From positions 2,277,984-2,341,983 of the forward strand of contig NW_022985164.1 of assembly GCF_010093535.1 (NCBI RefSeq): a DNA stretch of 64,000 nt. The letters run 5' to 3'. The notes under the pieces are model-generated. The model was not told the origin of the DNA, ran no database searches, and saw nothing but the letters and a program-made list of their open reading frames with translations. This DNA comes from Lindgomyces ingoldianus. Lineage: Eukaryota > Ascomycota > Dothideomycetes > Pleosporales > Lindgomycetaceae. The stretch's first letter is position 1; each line of letters opens with the position of its first letter. A program made the position numbers and the translations under genes. Of the stretch, positions 9,523-21,523 are shown piece after piece.

Positions 9523-12327
9523 ATGGCGGAAGCCATCGCCGTAGTCGGCATTGTCGCTAACATAGTTCAGCTCATTGACTTCGGCTCCCGGCTTCTAAAA
9601 CGTCTTGGAGAATATCAGTCCGAGCTCGGAGACATCCCAGAAGCGTTCCGCCATATCAAATCCGAGCTGCCAGTGCTGCTAGATGCCCTCCGGCAGACCA
9701 AAGCGGCGATCGATACTGGATATATGCAAGCTGAATCCCAAAAGGCGCTCCTTCCTGCTATTGAAGGGTGTAGGGTACAGATAAAGGCACTGGACGATGT
9801 AATCGCAAAAGCGTTACCTACATCAGGTGATTCTTGGGCTAGAAGAGGCAGGAAAGCACTTGGAAGCCTTCGGTATGACGCAAAGGTGGAGAGGATAACC
9901 TCAGTCGTCCGGGGGTATATCCAGACTTTAACATACCATGCCGCCGCATCACCAAGGCCCTTAACAGGTATAACCCTCCTATGTCCTACGCAGCATATCT
10001 TCATTCTAACAACCTGTTCCTAATAGACCGAACCCTGCCACCCACCACCCCTTCTTCCACTGTCCCTTTCCGGCGTGATCCACACTTTGTGGACAGCAAC
10101 ATCCTTTCTGAAATACATAGTAAGAGCCAGCAATCTGCGTCCAGAGTAGCACTTGTTGGCCTTGGTGGCGTAGGGTACGCAGCAAGCTTATGCTCCCATG
10201 AAGACATGCAACTGACAACATGAAAGAAAGTCGCAGCTTGCTGTCGAGTACTCCTACCAAGTACGAGAAAAGTCGCCAGATATCTGGGTCTTCTGGGTGC
10301 ATGCAAGCAGCAGAGCTAGATTTGAGGAAGGCTACAGGAAAATTGCTGAACGAGCTAGGCTTCCTGGATGGGATCAACAAGATGTCGACATTCTACAGCT
10401 TGTCTACAACTGGCTGTGCGATGAGGCAAATGGCCGCTGGGTGATGATTATCGACAATGCAGACGATCTAAGCGTCTTCCCCCGTCCATTGCAGAGTCGT
10501 AGTGGCAGCAAACACGATGCTGCTGGCAATGCAGTATCCTCTTTGCTGGAGTTTCTGCCCCAATCTCCAAACGGGTCTATTCTAATTACCTCCCGGAGCC
10601 GAGATGCCGCCTTTCGACTGACAGGAAGCTACGCCGACATTATTAAGGTCCAACCTATGGACCGGACATATGCTCTGGCGTTGCTCCAAAACAAGCTTGA
10701 AGGGAGCTTTAAACAAGATGATGCTGAGGCGCTAGTTGAGGCGCTTGACTACATGCCCCTTGCCATCACCCAAGCCGCCGCTTACATTTGCCAGAGAGCG
10801 CCGCGTGTTACAGTGTCGAGATATTTACAAGACCTCCGCAAAGGCGACCAAGATAGAGCTAATCTTCTAGAAATGGACATTGAGGACTCTCGCAGGGACG
10901 GAACGGCGTCAAACTCTATTATTGCTACCTGGCAGATCTCTTTCGAGCATATCCTCAGAGTGAGACCTTCCGCAACGCGGCTGCTGTCGCTCATGAGTTT
11001 TTTTGATCGACAGGGGATTCCGGAGTCTTTGCTTAGTAGTCGCTATCAAGAGGATAATGACCCTAGCCCTAATTTTGAGGACGACTTGAACACGTTGACG
11101 AACTTCTCTCTGGTTGTAACAGACGTAGGCGGACACCAGTTTGAAATGCACCGACTTGTGCAATTCTCTACAAGGACATGGCTCGAGCTACAGGGCGAGC
11201 TGGAAAGCTGGAGGGAAAAGTATGTTAGGCTTATGGATGATAGTTACCCGGTGGGGGTGTATGAGAATTGGAAATCATGCCAAGCGCTGCTCCCACACGC
11301 TCAAGCAATATTAGCGTCTCGGCCATCCAGTGGTAGCGTACTAGAGGCATGGGCGTCGGTTCTTTTTAAGGCTGCATGGTATGTAGATAATATGGGAAAC
11401 TATAAAGTAGCGCAGGAGATGGGCCGAAGGGCTTTAGAGGCAAGGGAGGTCGCTCTAGGATCAGAGCATCTAACCACGCTCTCCAGCGTCAGCAGACTTG
11501 GGGTAGTGTTGGGGAAGCAGGGGAAATATGAAGAGGCGGAAGCAATGCACCGACGAGCACTAGAAGGAAGAGAAAAGGCACTTGGGGCAGAGCACCCAAG
11601 CACACTCGCCAGCGCTAACAACCTTGGGTTAGTATTAGAGAGCCAGGGGAAGTATGAAGAGGCAGAAGCGCTTCACCGACAAGCGCTAGAAGGAAAAGAG
11701 AAGGCTCTAGGGCCAGATCACCCAGACACGCTCACTAGCGCCGACAACCTTGGGTTGGTATTGGAGAGTCAGGGAAAGTACGAAGAGGCGGAAGCGATGC
11801 ATCGGCGAGCACTAGAAGGAAGAGAGAAGGCATTTGGGCCAGAGCACCCAGACACGCTCGCCAGCGCCAACAACCTTGGGATGGCGTTAGAGAGGCAGGG
11901 AAAGTATAAGGAGGCTGAAGAAATGCACCGTCGGGATCTAGAAGGATCAGAGAAGACACTTGGACCAGAGCACCCAAGCACGCTCACCAGCGCCAGCAAC
12001 CTTGGGATTGTGTTAGAAAGGCAGGGAAAGTATAAAGAGGCGGAAGCAATGCACCGTCGGGATCTAGAAGGATCCGAGAAGGCACTTGGGCCAGATCACC
12101 CAGACACACTCACCAGCGCCAACAACCTTGGGATAGTGTTGGCGAGCCAGGGGAAGTACGAAGAGGCAGAAGCGATGTACCGGCAAGCGCTAGAAGGATA
12201 CAGGAAGGTACTTAGACCGGAGCACCCGTACATGTTAACCAGCGCTCGCAATCTTAGGGGGGTGTTGGAGAGGCAGGGAAAGTATAACCAGGTGGAAGCG
12301 GTGCACCAACAGGATCTAGAAGGATAA
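9523..12327 (+). CDS. NLR-type STAND protein: SesA-like domain, NB-ARC, TPR repeats
   Basis: Exons 9523-9967, 10027-10174 and 10227-12327 give 897 aa. Residues 1-140 match the SesA-like N-terminal domain of fungal STAND proteins (MAEAIAVVGIVANIVQLIDF start). The NB-ARC ATPase follows. Its P-loop GLGGVGKSQLA (about 193-203) is split by intron 2 between GG and A of the Gly codon before Lys199. Walker B is WVMIIDNADD (269-278), the sensor region SILITSRSRD, the GLPL-like motif MPLAITQAAAY and an MHD-like motif MHRLVQ (about 504). From about residue 600 to the end come seven or eight kinesin-light-chain-type TPRs in a strict 126-bp (42-aa) period, with cores such as QGKYEEAEAMHRRALEG. Such proteins are known as ligand-gated switches in fungal self/non-self recognition and cell death. 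The ligand is unknown and the N-terminal domain is the presumed effector. Confidence 0.9.
11430..12320 (+). repeat. Tandem 126-bp TPR-coding repeats
   Basis: Repeat cores (GGGAAATATGAAGAGGC and close variants) fall at about 11520, 11646, 11772, 11898, 12024, 12150 and 12276, exactly 126 bases apart. The units are very alike at DNA level. That suggests recent duplication or ongoing exchange between units rather than old TPRs, which normally diverge strongly. Confidence 0.85.
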
Positions 12328-15060
12328 TACAAATCTATTCTAGAGCCAGCTTGATTCTGTTATAGTTCGAGCCACAGAATTTAATATTCGGCACGACCTT
12401 TGATCATATATATACGAAATTATATTCTCATGTTGCCTATAAATAATTATAAATAATTATAATTTTTCAACATATCCGCATTTCATAGGGGAATACATAG
12501 TCGATTAATCGGCGGCTGTAGGGTGTGAAGCTTCGGGAATTCTTATAATACGACTACCGTGTAGCTTAATGAAATGCCATGCTGAGGTCTCAAGGGAAGC
12601 AGACGAACATGCCGATCACGATGAGATTGTATGATGGGCAGACTGATACATAAGGTGTAGTTTTTATCGAGGGTAAAAGTAGTGGGTTACTGCGTGCTTG
12701 ATAGTGCTTCACTAAACCTGATGGGAGATCCGTCAACAACAGTACAGGCAAAACGAGGTATCATATGGGCGCGATCTGCTCTTCGATTGCTAGAACCAAG
12801 ACCAAAAATCCTCCTCCCTCTAGCAACCGTACCCATGCTACCGAGCCTTTCCTGCTCCCACCTGCACGAAGAATAAACCTGCGCCATCAACAATCTCCCT
12901 TCGCATCCGTCTTAATCTCATAAACAGTCTATTATGGACGCCACTCTGCGTATCTGGACACAATCTCCGCTCCGTATTCCCATCATTCTCCATACTCCTC
13001 ATCATAGTCTACACGCCACCCACTCTCTTCTTATCCCTACCCCCACCCCTCTCAATGCCAATCTCAATCTCACTCAACGCAATCTCAACCCCCCCTCCAC
13101 ATCAGCATCCCCTGGGATCCTTCTTTCTCAAAATCTCGATATTTCCTCCACCTCCCCTCTCTCACTCCTTCCACTCCATCCTCTCCATCCCTAACCCCAA
13201 CCCCATCAACCCATTAGCCTTCTTGAGTGACTTGGAGACAGAAGGCTTGGCCAGCCAAGCGAAGTAAGGTGCTTGAGCGTGGGCGTGAGGTCACGGAAGA
13301 TGGGGCCGCTAACCTCGACGACGGACCAGATTGTGATGCCGAGGTTATCGTAAGTGGGGTCTTAGTTTGCGTGGCTGGCGGCGTAGAGGGCTTGGAGGCG
13401 GATTACAGAGATTATGCAGGCTCCGGCATGATTAGGTTTGAGAGGAAAGACGTTGGGGAGCGAGAAATGGGAGGTGGTGGGGGGAGGTAGTGGTGGTTGT
13501 AAGTTTGAGAAGAAGAGTAGAGAGGATAACAAGAGATAGATGCAAGGATATAAACACCGGCTCTCGCAAGATAAACTAAAAAAAACCGCAAAAAAACAAG
13601 CTCAGAGAGAACCCTAGTGCAAAAACCGAACTGACCCAATCTTCTGCTTCTGAGGCAGCTGCAACACAACGATCCCTAGAATTGGCAATAGCACGGTAAC
13701 TTTGAAGATATTCAGACTTGCATATGCGAACCACAATACCGATAGATAGGGATGCAGGACATGTAGCTGACGCCGATAACCTGGAGCGTACAGGTGGTGA
13801 AGAAGCTTGGGACGACGTAACACGCGCGGAGCCAATGGACAACGCTAACTACACGAATGCAAAGGGAGAGGCTGGAGTATTTGTTGGGTAGAAGGTAAGC
13901 CTATAGGATAAGATTGAGGAGCAGGTAAACTGGAGCACGTCAGGGTAGGCGAAAGGGAGGGGAGGAGGAGGAGAATAACTTTTTGAAATCCATTATCTAG
14001 CCATTAGTAAGGGTGGAGAAGCGTTGACTGACACTGCTACGCAAAACCTCTGCTGGAGTGTTATTTCGCCCACAGTACGTCGTTGGAACAAGTCTTACAG
14101 AGGTTCGCCAACACGCAGCATACAACCGTTGCCACCTAGAGCGGTAGAGATGAGGTTCAGTTAGCGATCTTCATCACCCGTGATCTCTGCAGATCAACCT
14201 ACTAACGCAAGTAAGATACACAGGTCCTCCTTTCCCACGACATGGGTCACTTCCGTCCTCACGATGACCCTCAGAATGGCGAAAAATGCTCTAATGCCCT
14301 GCGCTGTTCGGGTTGAGCTAGGAATCACTAGGGAATGGAAGTGAAGATAAGCAAGTTTTACATTTCAAGCTAAATGTCGATCTCGGTGATCAAGATCAGG
14401 GTGCCTGACAAGGTCATGAAGCGCCCCTATCAAGACCACCCTTAGCTCGACGCGGCTGGAAGGAACGGTGGATGCCCATGCAATAATGGAGATGGTGGCA
14501 GAGTGGGACGGTGGACGGGAAGATCGACCGAACTTCGATCTATTTTGATGGAGAACATCTCCACAGTTTGAGAGAGCTGAAACGTAACTCCATATCCCCG
14601 GGGTTCTACTAGTTGCCAAAGCTATCTGACGAGATGACCGCAAGCTATGGACATACCTGGTTTCTCCCTTTGGCAACACCAGATCTTGATGGTTCGTGTC
14701 TAAGATGGCTGAAGGGTGCGAAGAACATCTAGTTGTATTTTAGCAAGTTATCGCGCTTCCCCACGGGGTTTCGTTAGTGCCTCGTCCCATTGGCAGAAAT
14801 ATCACATATCAAGGCTAATAACGTCCCGCTTCCCTTTCCCCGCAACTTTGGACAGGATGTTGGGCACCCCGGACTGTCTCCTATTCTTGTAGGCCGGTTC
14901 TTGGTTACGCTCGCAGGTTGTTTGTATGAGGCTTGATATTCGTAATGGGGTTTAGAGTGATGGAGGGAACGTAAAGAAATCTTTTAAATATCGAAGCTTG
15001 AATAGCGTGAATTCAAAATTAAATATTCCATTGATCAACTGTCATTCATAGGAAACGACC
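12328..15060. other. Long intergenic stretch without a supported gene
   Basis: I examined 2.7 kb and found no convincing gene. Short ORFs at 12934-13267 (plus, Pro/Ser/Ile-rich) and 13412-13842 (minus) are low complexity or shadow each other. A hydrophobic stretch on the minus strand near 13700 could be a membrane-protein remnant, but I could not assign a family. Confidence 0.4.
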
Positions 15061-16370
15061 TCATTTACAGCAAGAGCAGTCGTTGCATGTGGAAGCCCGA
15101 ATTGTTGGCGCTGTCGCACACGTACTCACAGATGTGAACGCCTGCGTGGTAGTCGTTGGGCTGTTACCCTGCAGTGTCGTCACCTTCACGAACACTGGTA
15201 GCACTGCCCCAGTACTAAGACTAAAGGTTCGATGCCCAAGCACTGAGATGAGTTAGGAAAGTCCGCTTTGCCAACCATAATTGCTCACCTCGAAGCAAGC
15301 TGGCGATTTCTCCAGAATGTGCCGTCACAGAGATATAAGTACTATCATCGTTGGAGAAGACGTCGTCAAGTACCTTTTTGGAGCGAATATCCTGGTCTAG
15401 ATGTCGGGCACAATTAACAGGTTGTTCAGATACAGAATCGAACCCAGGTAGGTGGTATCTCAGTCTAAGTCTACATTAGGTAAGGTAGGGGAAAACATTG
15501 CGTACTGCCAAACAGTTAGCAGAAGTTTTCAGAGCTTTTATCCAGAGTCTAGTACCCTGTGCTAGTTTCAGCGTGTAGGGCGGTCCAATATGGGTCGTAT
15601 TCTGGGAAACCCTTCTCAAACCGGTAGCTTGGAAAGTTCGAGTGGATGAAAGTCTTGTTGCTGCGCCGGTCGCAGGTGTGGGCACTAATGCCCTCGCGGA
15701 AATATTCTTTGATGGTCGGGACGAACTGATTCCTTCTCGGAAGATCAAGTCCGGAAAATGTCAAATTCGCAGTTGACAGACATCGATACAGTGGACTGGT
15801 GTAATACGTTTCTGGAGGAGTAATCTTCTCGTCTTGCATCAAGTGCTTCCAGAATTTGTTCACTGTGAGTGCTTGATTGATACCGGTAGCAGTCAGGTGA
15901 GCATCAGCCCACGTGGCGGTTCCATTCCCGTCAAGCTCAGACCAATAACAGTTCCTGTGAGAAGGGTGTCAGATTTAGAATCCATCACAACACCAAGTCA
16001 GGACTAACCATGCTGGCGTTCCATAAAACGACTCGGCGGCATTGTGGAATCCCTCACCATGGCGACCGAGAAAGAGGAGGGAGTACCGTTCGTTAGAACG
16101 CGAATGTGAGTTCAATGCGGAGATGTAATGGGAAAGACGCTGCCACTGGGTTGAATGCTTGCGGTCGGGACAGGAAGAGTCGGTCGGATAATCCCTGTCT
16201 ATGAGTCCAAAATTGGAAGCAGTAAAGTTGAAGGTTGAAGCGTTGGTGCTTGGATCATCTTGAAGGAAGATTCCTGGCACGACCGTGTAGTTCACATGGT
16301 CGCTGTGAGCGCTAGCCAAGCAAGAAAATGCGATGATCGCGAGCCCAGATGCGAGATACGACACAAGCAT
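15061..16370 (-). CDS. Secreted histidine phosphatase (phosphoglycerate mutase-like) family protein
   Basis: Exons on the minus strand are 16370-16009, 15954-15556, 15470-15289 and 15242-15061; all phases agree and give 374 aa. The start at 16370 gives a clean signal peptide (MLVSYLASGLAIIAFSCLAS). The catalytic RHG motif is in SLLFLGRHGEGFHN (Arg103, His104, Gly105). Further family markers are YYTSPLYRCLSTA and TAHSGEIASLLR, which holds the second active-site His. The fold uses a phospho-His intermediate to remove phosphate from small molecules or proteins. The signal peptide and several N-glycosylation sequons (NYT, NAS, NFT) point to a secreted or vacuolar enzyme. The C-terminus is Cys/Thr-rich (last ten residues NDCSC-type). 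The intron-2 acceptor at GTAG was chosen because only it keeps phase. The exact substrate is unknown. Confidence 0.87.
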
Positions 16371-17690
16371 CTTGCAGATATTATCATTAGTGATTCTATG
16401 AAGTGAAGGAGAAAGCTGGAGAGAATTAGCAAAGAAGAGGCCCGACATCCAACAACTCGGGTTTACTTATCAAGTCTCCGTGTGGAAATGGTGATGCATT
16501 GTAATCCCGGTGGTCCCTTGCAGATGACGCTGAGGGCCAATCAATGCAAAACGTGAATGCAGATCACCGTAGTTCTTCACCACCCTAATCTTAAGGAGTG
16601 CAACACAAATGCAAAGAAGTTTAATGCACTAATTCGGGCTAGCTTTTTATTTCAATTAATTTCTGTAGTATAATAGCAGAAAACAATAGCTAAATATTAG
16701 GATACTTTTACAAAACTGGTTGTATAAAGTTTACATAGATAAAACGCTTACATTTTTCCAAGTTTTTAATACGAAACTTCAATACATATAAGAGTAATAA
16801 TTTCCGTATGGCTGTACTGTAATACATGTGAATTAAGAAGCAGATATTACATAGTTGCTTTGGAAGCCTCATTAAGTGAAAGTCGTATCTTTCTATATAG
16901 GATAGTTACGATGTGTGGGGTTTTCGATCACGGAGCATATTCCTGGGTGTCCCACAAAGACTCGAGCTGTGCCTTAGGATGCATCACGCGTGAGAAAAAT
17001 ATGAATCTTAAGTTTTGTGCAACCTTAACGATGTATATTACGATATTGACTCGCTACAAAAGGTTGACAGACTGAGAAGGCCAGAGATTGAAATGAAAGG
17101 AAATGAGGCTACTAAAACATATATGTACAGCGGTTTTCGAGTCTGCAATTAACGCTAGCATCGAACGACTGCTCTACGATGGCGCAAGCACGATCATGAA
17201 TAAATCTTAAATTATTCTCAGCGAACTACCAAGATTGGATATAAGCAATCAGCGGTTAGGCGTACTTCTTCCCCTAATATCTTGGAGTGATTGAGAAATA
17301 GGAGGTTACATTAATGTTAGTTCATGTAGAAAAGAATATGAGTTTCAAGGGGGGGTTGTCTTACACTATCCTTTATCTTTTAAGTCGCTTGCATATTTCG
17401 AGAGTGGTGAGCATAGAAAAGCTAGAGATTCCTTTGGCCTTTGACTGCGGAGAGGGAATACTACACACAAAAATACGTGACGACTGAATACCAAGTTTTC
17501 TGACCTAGATTGACTATGTGTTGTTAAAGACATAGTTAATGATTGGATGGGTCTGAGTTCTTAAAAAAATACTAATAGGATATATTGAAATGATCCGTCC
17601 TCGCCATTGATCTGGGCTAAGGAAAGTCTAATGAGGCCGGCAATAAATCCCGCGATCCTCCAACTCCCCTTAACAACCCAAAGTTTTCTC
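16371..17690. other. AT-rich intergenic stretch
   Basis: After about 150 bases of probable promoter for the phosphatase, the DNA becomes AT-rich with stops in every frame. I see no gene, no terminal repeats and no tRNA-like fold. Confidence 0.4.
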
Positions 17691-17719
17691 TAGCCACCGC
17701 GACCGAACCTTGTGTTCCA

Positions 17720-19009
17720 TTATTCCTTATCCTTGGGATCCTACAGAGAAATACGAATGGATTCAAATGTTCCCACCATTGATTTCAGCCGTTTACTCAA
17801 CGGACCTAGTGAGGATCACTAACATACTGTATCCGAAGTTGATAACGCGCCAAGGGCTGTTGGCTTCTTCCGTCTTAACAGCCATGGCATTCCGTGAAGC
17901 TTGTGGGAGCACCAGAGGCATGAGGAACTGGATTGATTGCTAAAGGAGGATAACTACGGGTGTATATAGTTCTAGGTGAAGGTAGTGTCAGGTGACTAGA
18001 GCTTTGAGAGCTCCGTAACTGCAAGCATATTCAGCAGGGCAAGATTGATAGATGTTTCGAGTTATCGAATGGGTGAGCTGAGCCTTTCTTCCATGAACAA
18101 TGATGGTATTAATCACAAGCGTTAAAGAGCAGGCAATTTTTCAACCTCTCGGAGAACGAGAAAGAGATGTCCAACGCCTGGTTCACTCAACAGGGGATAC
18201 TTTGGTAGGGAGGGAGAAGATATGTGGCAAGACATGTGTGAAAAGAAAGTTTCGATTTTGGTAATCCCAAGAACAATTCCTTGGGCCTTTGGCCAAGCGA
18301 ACAGAAGTTGCCAGGGTTCCATGAGTGTGCTGCGGAGTTTTATCGGGCACATCCCCTGTCCCGTGTAGGGTTCTCAGTTTCTAACAAAGAACTAGGACTG
18401 TGCCGAGCTTTTAGAAAAACTCCTCGAGTGCCTGTCCATTGCACTTGACTTATGCACGGAGGAATCCCTAAGCCAATACCACACAGGCTCTTTATTTATG
18501 TCCAGTCTCATCCATTATCCTGCTGTACCTACCCAGCTCGTCCGATCTGGTAACGTCGTCGGAATTCCAGCGCACTCTGACTTTGACACCCTCACACTTC
18601 TCTTTTAGTAAGATGTTGGCGGTCTAGAAATAGCATACATCAGCTCGACCGACAAAGCTTCAAGTACTGCGGTCAAAAAAGGGGAAAGTTCACACACGTT
18701 GAACCGAAACAGGGAACGATTCTAGTCGACGTAGGGTATCTACTGATGCGCTGGACTAATAGGCGGTGGAAAAACACCGTTCACAGGGTACATGAACCTC
18801 CTCGCTCAAACAACAACAAGGCGAGGCAGGATATTAGCGACCAGGAGATAATCCCTAAGAGATACAGTGTCGCGTTCTTTAATTTCCCAGACGCGGCAAC
18901 AACCGTTGAGCCTTTTGTAAGTTGCTGTGAGGATCAAACGCTAAAAAAGGGCCCGATAAATGCAGGTGAGCACCTTCTTAAGAAAAGTGCTGTCTTGTAT
19001 TCAGGTTAA
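17720..19009 (+). pseudogene. 2-oxoglutarate/Fe(II) oxygenase (isopenicillin N synthase-like) pseudogene
   Basis: The + strand carries the family in order. The N-terminal part reads VPTIDFSRLLNGPSED and GFFRLNSHGIP (DIOX_N region, 17770-17900), then KSRQFFNLSENEKEMSNAW (18130-18180). KESFDFGNP and LECLSIALDLCTEESL follow. The metal-binding HSDFDTLTLLF (18571-18605) comes next, and IEIA-like sequence after it. THVEPKQGTILVDVGYLLMR, the distal His in NTVHRVHEPP and the 2OG-binding RYSVAFFNFPD lie at 18690-18890. Stops interrupt coding regions before HTVSE, after GIP, after GILW, after ARHV and twice after TLLF. Most fit C-to-T change of Gln or Arg codons. Intact relatives hydroxylate or cyclise small molecules. 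This copy keeps its metal ligands but is dead. Confidence 0.8.
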
Positions 19010-19233
19010 GTATCAAGTTCTGGTACGCGAGGATAGTCACGTGAAGTTTCTGATTCTCTGTCTCTCGTTCTGGGAGGCGCACGGACAGCGCGAAGGTATT
19101 TCTTTGGAACCTGCTGAAGAATAAAAACCCTTGCTCTGGGTCAGCCATCCATTGCCAGCAGCGCTCCACCACACGACCTAAAATACTCGAACTGCTTGTA
19201 CACACTGTACTTCGTAATCCCATTGATGATATC

Positions 19234-19814
19234 ATGGCAGCGCGTGTTGTTAGGTCCGTCACCCCGCTCGTCCACATTCGAAAAAATTACCGTTTGGCAA
19301 ACTTGAGCACAACCAAACAGATGTCAAGCAGCGCAATCATGCAGCCAAAGATTTCTGAAGGTCAAGATGAAAGCAAGGTAAAGGCCGAGTTAGAAGTGTT
19401 GCTTGAAAATGGGTGGGAGTTAAACGGAGAGCAAATACAACTTGGGAAGACGTACTATTTCAAAACATACACCAAAGTCCTAGTAATTAAGAGATGCACC
19501 CCACAGTTACCGCCAATCTAACCCTTATTAGGATCTTCATACGTGTATCGGAGTGGGAAGCAAATCGAAAAACCACCATTCAAAAATGATTACGGTCAGG
19601 CTGTCCTTGGCCAGCAGTGTTTCGAGTATGGCTCACATGGGGACAGGATTTCGGATCTCTCACCGTGTACTGGACGACACACAAACCCCGCGGCCTTTCT
19701 GCTAAGGACACATTCATGGCGAGATATTGCGACGACCAAGCCCAGCTTATTGGGACGGTAGGCCAGAGCGACGCCCAAAAGTGTGGCCCTCCCCCATCTT
19801 CACGAAATGACTAG
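19234..19814 (+). CDS. Pterin-4a-carbinolamine dehydratase
   Basis: Exons 19234-19482, 19532-19594 and 19647-19814 give 159 aa with matching phases. The core has the PCD/DCoH pattern. An N-terminal helix region (ELEVLLENGWELNGEQIQL) leads into YYFKTYTKVL, then SKSKNHHSKM with the paired catalytic His98-His99, then VYWTTHKPRGLSAKD with His116 and Asp125. Usual members have HHP; here it is HHS. The enzyme dehydrates 4a-hydroxytetrahydropterin, recycling the pterin cofactor of aromatic amino-acid hydroxylases. Starting at 19234 adds an Arg-rich, Ser-rich leader that could be a mitochondrial presequence; an internal ATG at 19321 would give a shorter, cytosolic-looking form. The 2OG oxygenase pseudogene ends 225 bases upstream. 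The tail after residue 145 is poorly conserved. Confidence 0.82.
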
Positions 19815-20197
19815 ATTAGCAATGGTTCATGTAACCAGGCCAAGCCACGATCAACTAGCGCCTGCACCTCTCTATATATTATGGCAGCCCGAGAGGCTCC
19901 ACAACAATACAACAATCTTCCACTGCACCCACCACCAGTCTTGCAGTTCACATCTAAGCTCTTCGTGATGAATAATCTGGGAAATATAGATAAAGGCATA
20001 ATTTACGATACCAATGTGTATTCTTTCAATGTCATTTTAAATCCTAGGAAGAGAGTTAAGATAACAAGGTGCCATGTCGCAGCGCGAGAACGCGTTATCG
20101 ATTAAGTCTCGGACTCTCGGTAAAGGTTGCTCGTCATCCTTGGTTCACGTTTTCGTTAATTTTCCTTAACCACCAACCAGCAAAACCTTCAGGCGTA

Positions 20198-21523
20198 ATG
20201 TTCGACACCGTCTGCACCATCCCGCTCTCGCACGACCTTTTCGCCCAAGCAATTCACCCTACAGAGCCAATTGTCTCTGTTGGACTTGCCTCAGGGCACG
20301 TCTACACGTACCGACTGCCCGCAGGCGCGAGCGACGACAACAGCGATCCCGACGCGACGCTCGCCTCAGAAAATGGATTCGGCCACATAGAGACGGCGTG
20401 GAAGACTAGGCGGCACAAGGGGAGCTGTAGAACCCTTGGATTTGATGTTGATGGCACGCAATTGTACTCAGCGGGCACAGATGGTATCGTGAAAGCTGCC
20501 GACGTCGGAACCGGCAACGTTACTGCGAAAATCGCCATCCCACGCGATCCGTCAGTGTCTCAGCTATTTCCTTATATGCTTCTGAATTGACCCTGGTTCC
20601 TGACAATATCCAGCGCTTCGGGTTCCCTTGACCACCCCTCGCTCCTCCATGCCCTCTCACCACAGTCGCTACTTCTCGCCACTGATTCGGGCGCCCTACA
20701 CCTATACGACATCCGCGACCTTGGGCCAAAAGCTTCACCAAAGCCTCACCAGACTTTTCATCCTCACGACGACTATATTTCCTCCCTAACGCCCCTTCCT
20801 CCGACAGCGGCGAGCACTAGCGGGTTCAGCAAGCAATGGGTCAGCACCGGAGGCAGCACGCTGGCAGTCACAGATCTTCGACGAGGCGTTATGGTGAGAA
20901 GTGAGGATCAAGAGGAGGAGCTGCTGAGCTCGGTCATTATGACTGGTTTACCCTCGCGGGGAACGAGCGTTGGCGAGAAAGTCCTCGTCGGAGGCGGCAC
21001 GGGTGTTCTCACTCTATGGGAGCGTGGGGTATGGGATGACCAAGATGCGCGCATTGTGGTAGATCGATCTCAAGGAGGTGGAGAGAGCTTGGACAGCATC
21101 GCTTTGGTCCCAGATGGTGTTGGACCTTCAGGCAGATTGGTTGCTGTCGGCCTAGGCAATGGAGGGTTACGATTCATAAAGATTGGCCCGAACAAGGTTG
21201 TCGCAGAACTGAAGCACGATGAGTTCCAGGCCGAAGCTGTTGTTGGGCTGGGGTTTGATGTCACTGGCCGAATGATCAGCGGAGGTGGCAAAATGGTAAA
21301 AGTGTGGCATGAAAAGGTCTGGGTCGACATAGACGACGACGAGGAGGAGACAAATGGACCGAAACGCGCCCATGAAAGCGACTCGGACGATAATAGTAAC
21401 GAGGGGGAACAAGAAGACAGCAGCGAAGAGGAGAAGTCTAGCAAGAAGCGAAAGAGGCGCAAGAAGAACAAGGGAAAGACATTACAGGGAAACGGCATTT
21501 TAGGCTTCTCGGGCTTGGATTGA
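20198..21523 (+). CDS. JIP5: WD repeat-containing protein JIP5 (WDR55 family)
   Basis: Exons 20198-20550 and 20614-21523 give 420 aa. The protein matches the fungal JIP5 pattern throughout. It starts [20 protein letters not shown], followed by [19 protein letters not shown], then [18 protein letters not shown] and [11 protein letters not shown]. Other markers are [51 protein letters not shown] and [18 protein letters not shown]. It is a small beta-propeller with degenerate WD repeats. The C-terminal tail (about 365-420) is acidic then basic ([28 protein letters not shown]), typical of nucleolar proteins. Yeast Jip5 is nucleolar and tied to 60S ribosome biogenesis. The donor GTCAGT at 20551 was chosen because it is the only one that restores the frame at the acceptor CAG 20611-20613. 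Confidence 0.92.

Noticed and set aside
9615..10004. 129-aa minus-strand ORF opposite the NLR first exon
   Set aside because: Antisense shadow of the SesA-like exon.
11400..12332. Minus-strand ORFs of 73-80 aa across the TPR region
   Set aside because: Antisense shadows of the TPR repeats, without independent support.
15425..15447. GGTTCGATTC-like B box on the minus strand, possible tRNA
   Set aside because: No matching A box or cloverleaf around it, and it lies inside a coding exon of the phosphatase.
15396..15560. Apparent frameshift in the histidine phosphatase gene
   Set aside because: A first try with the acceptor at 15397 gave a phase conflict. Using the GTAG acceptor just above 15470 restores phase and gives a continuous protein, so the gene looks intact.
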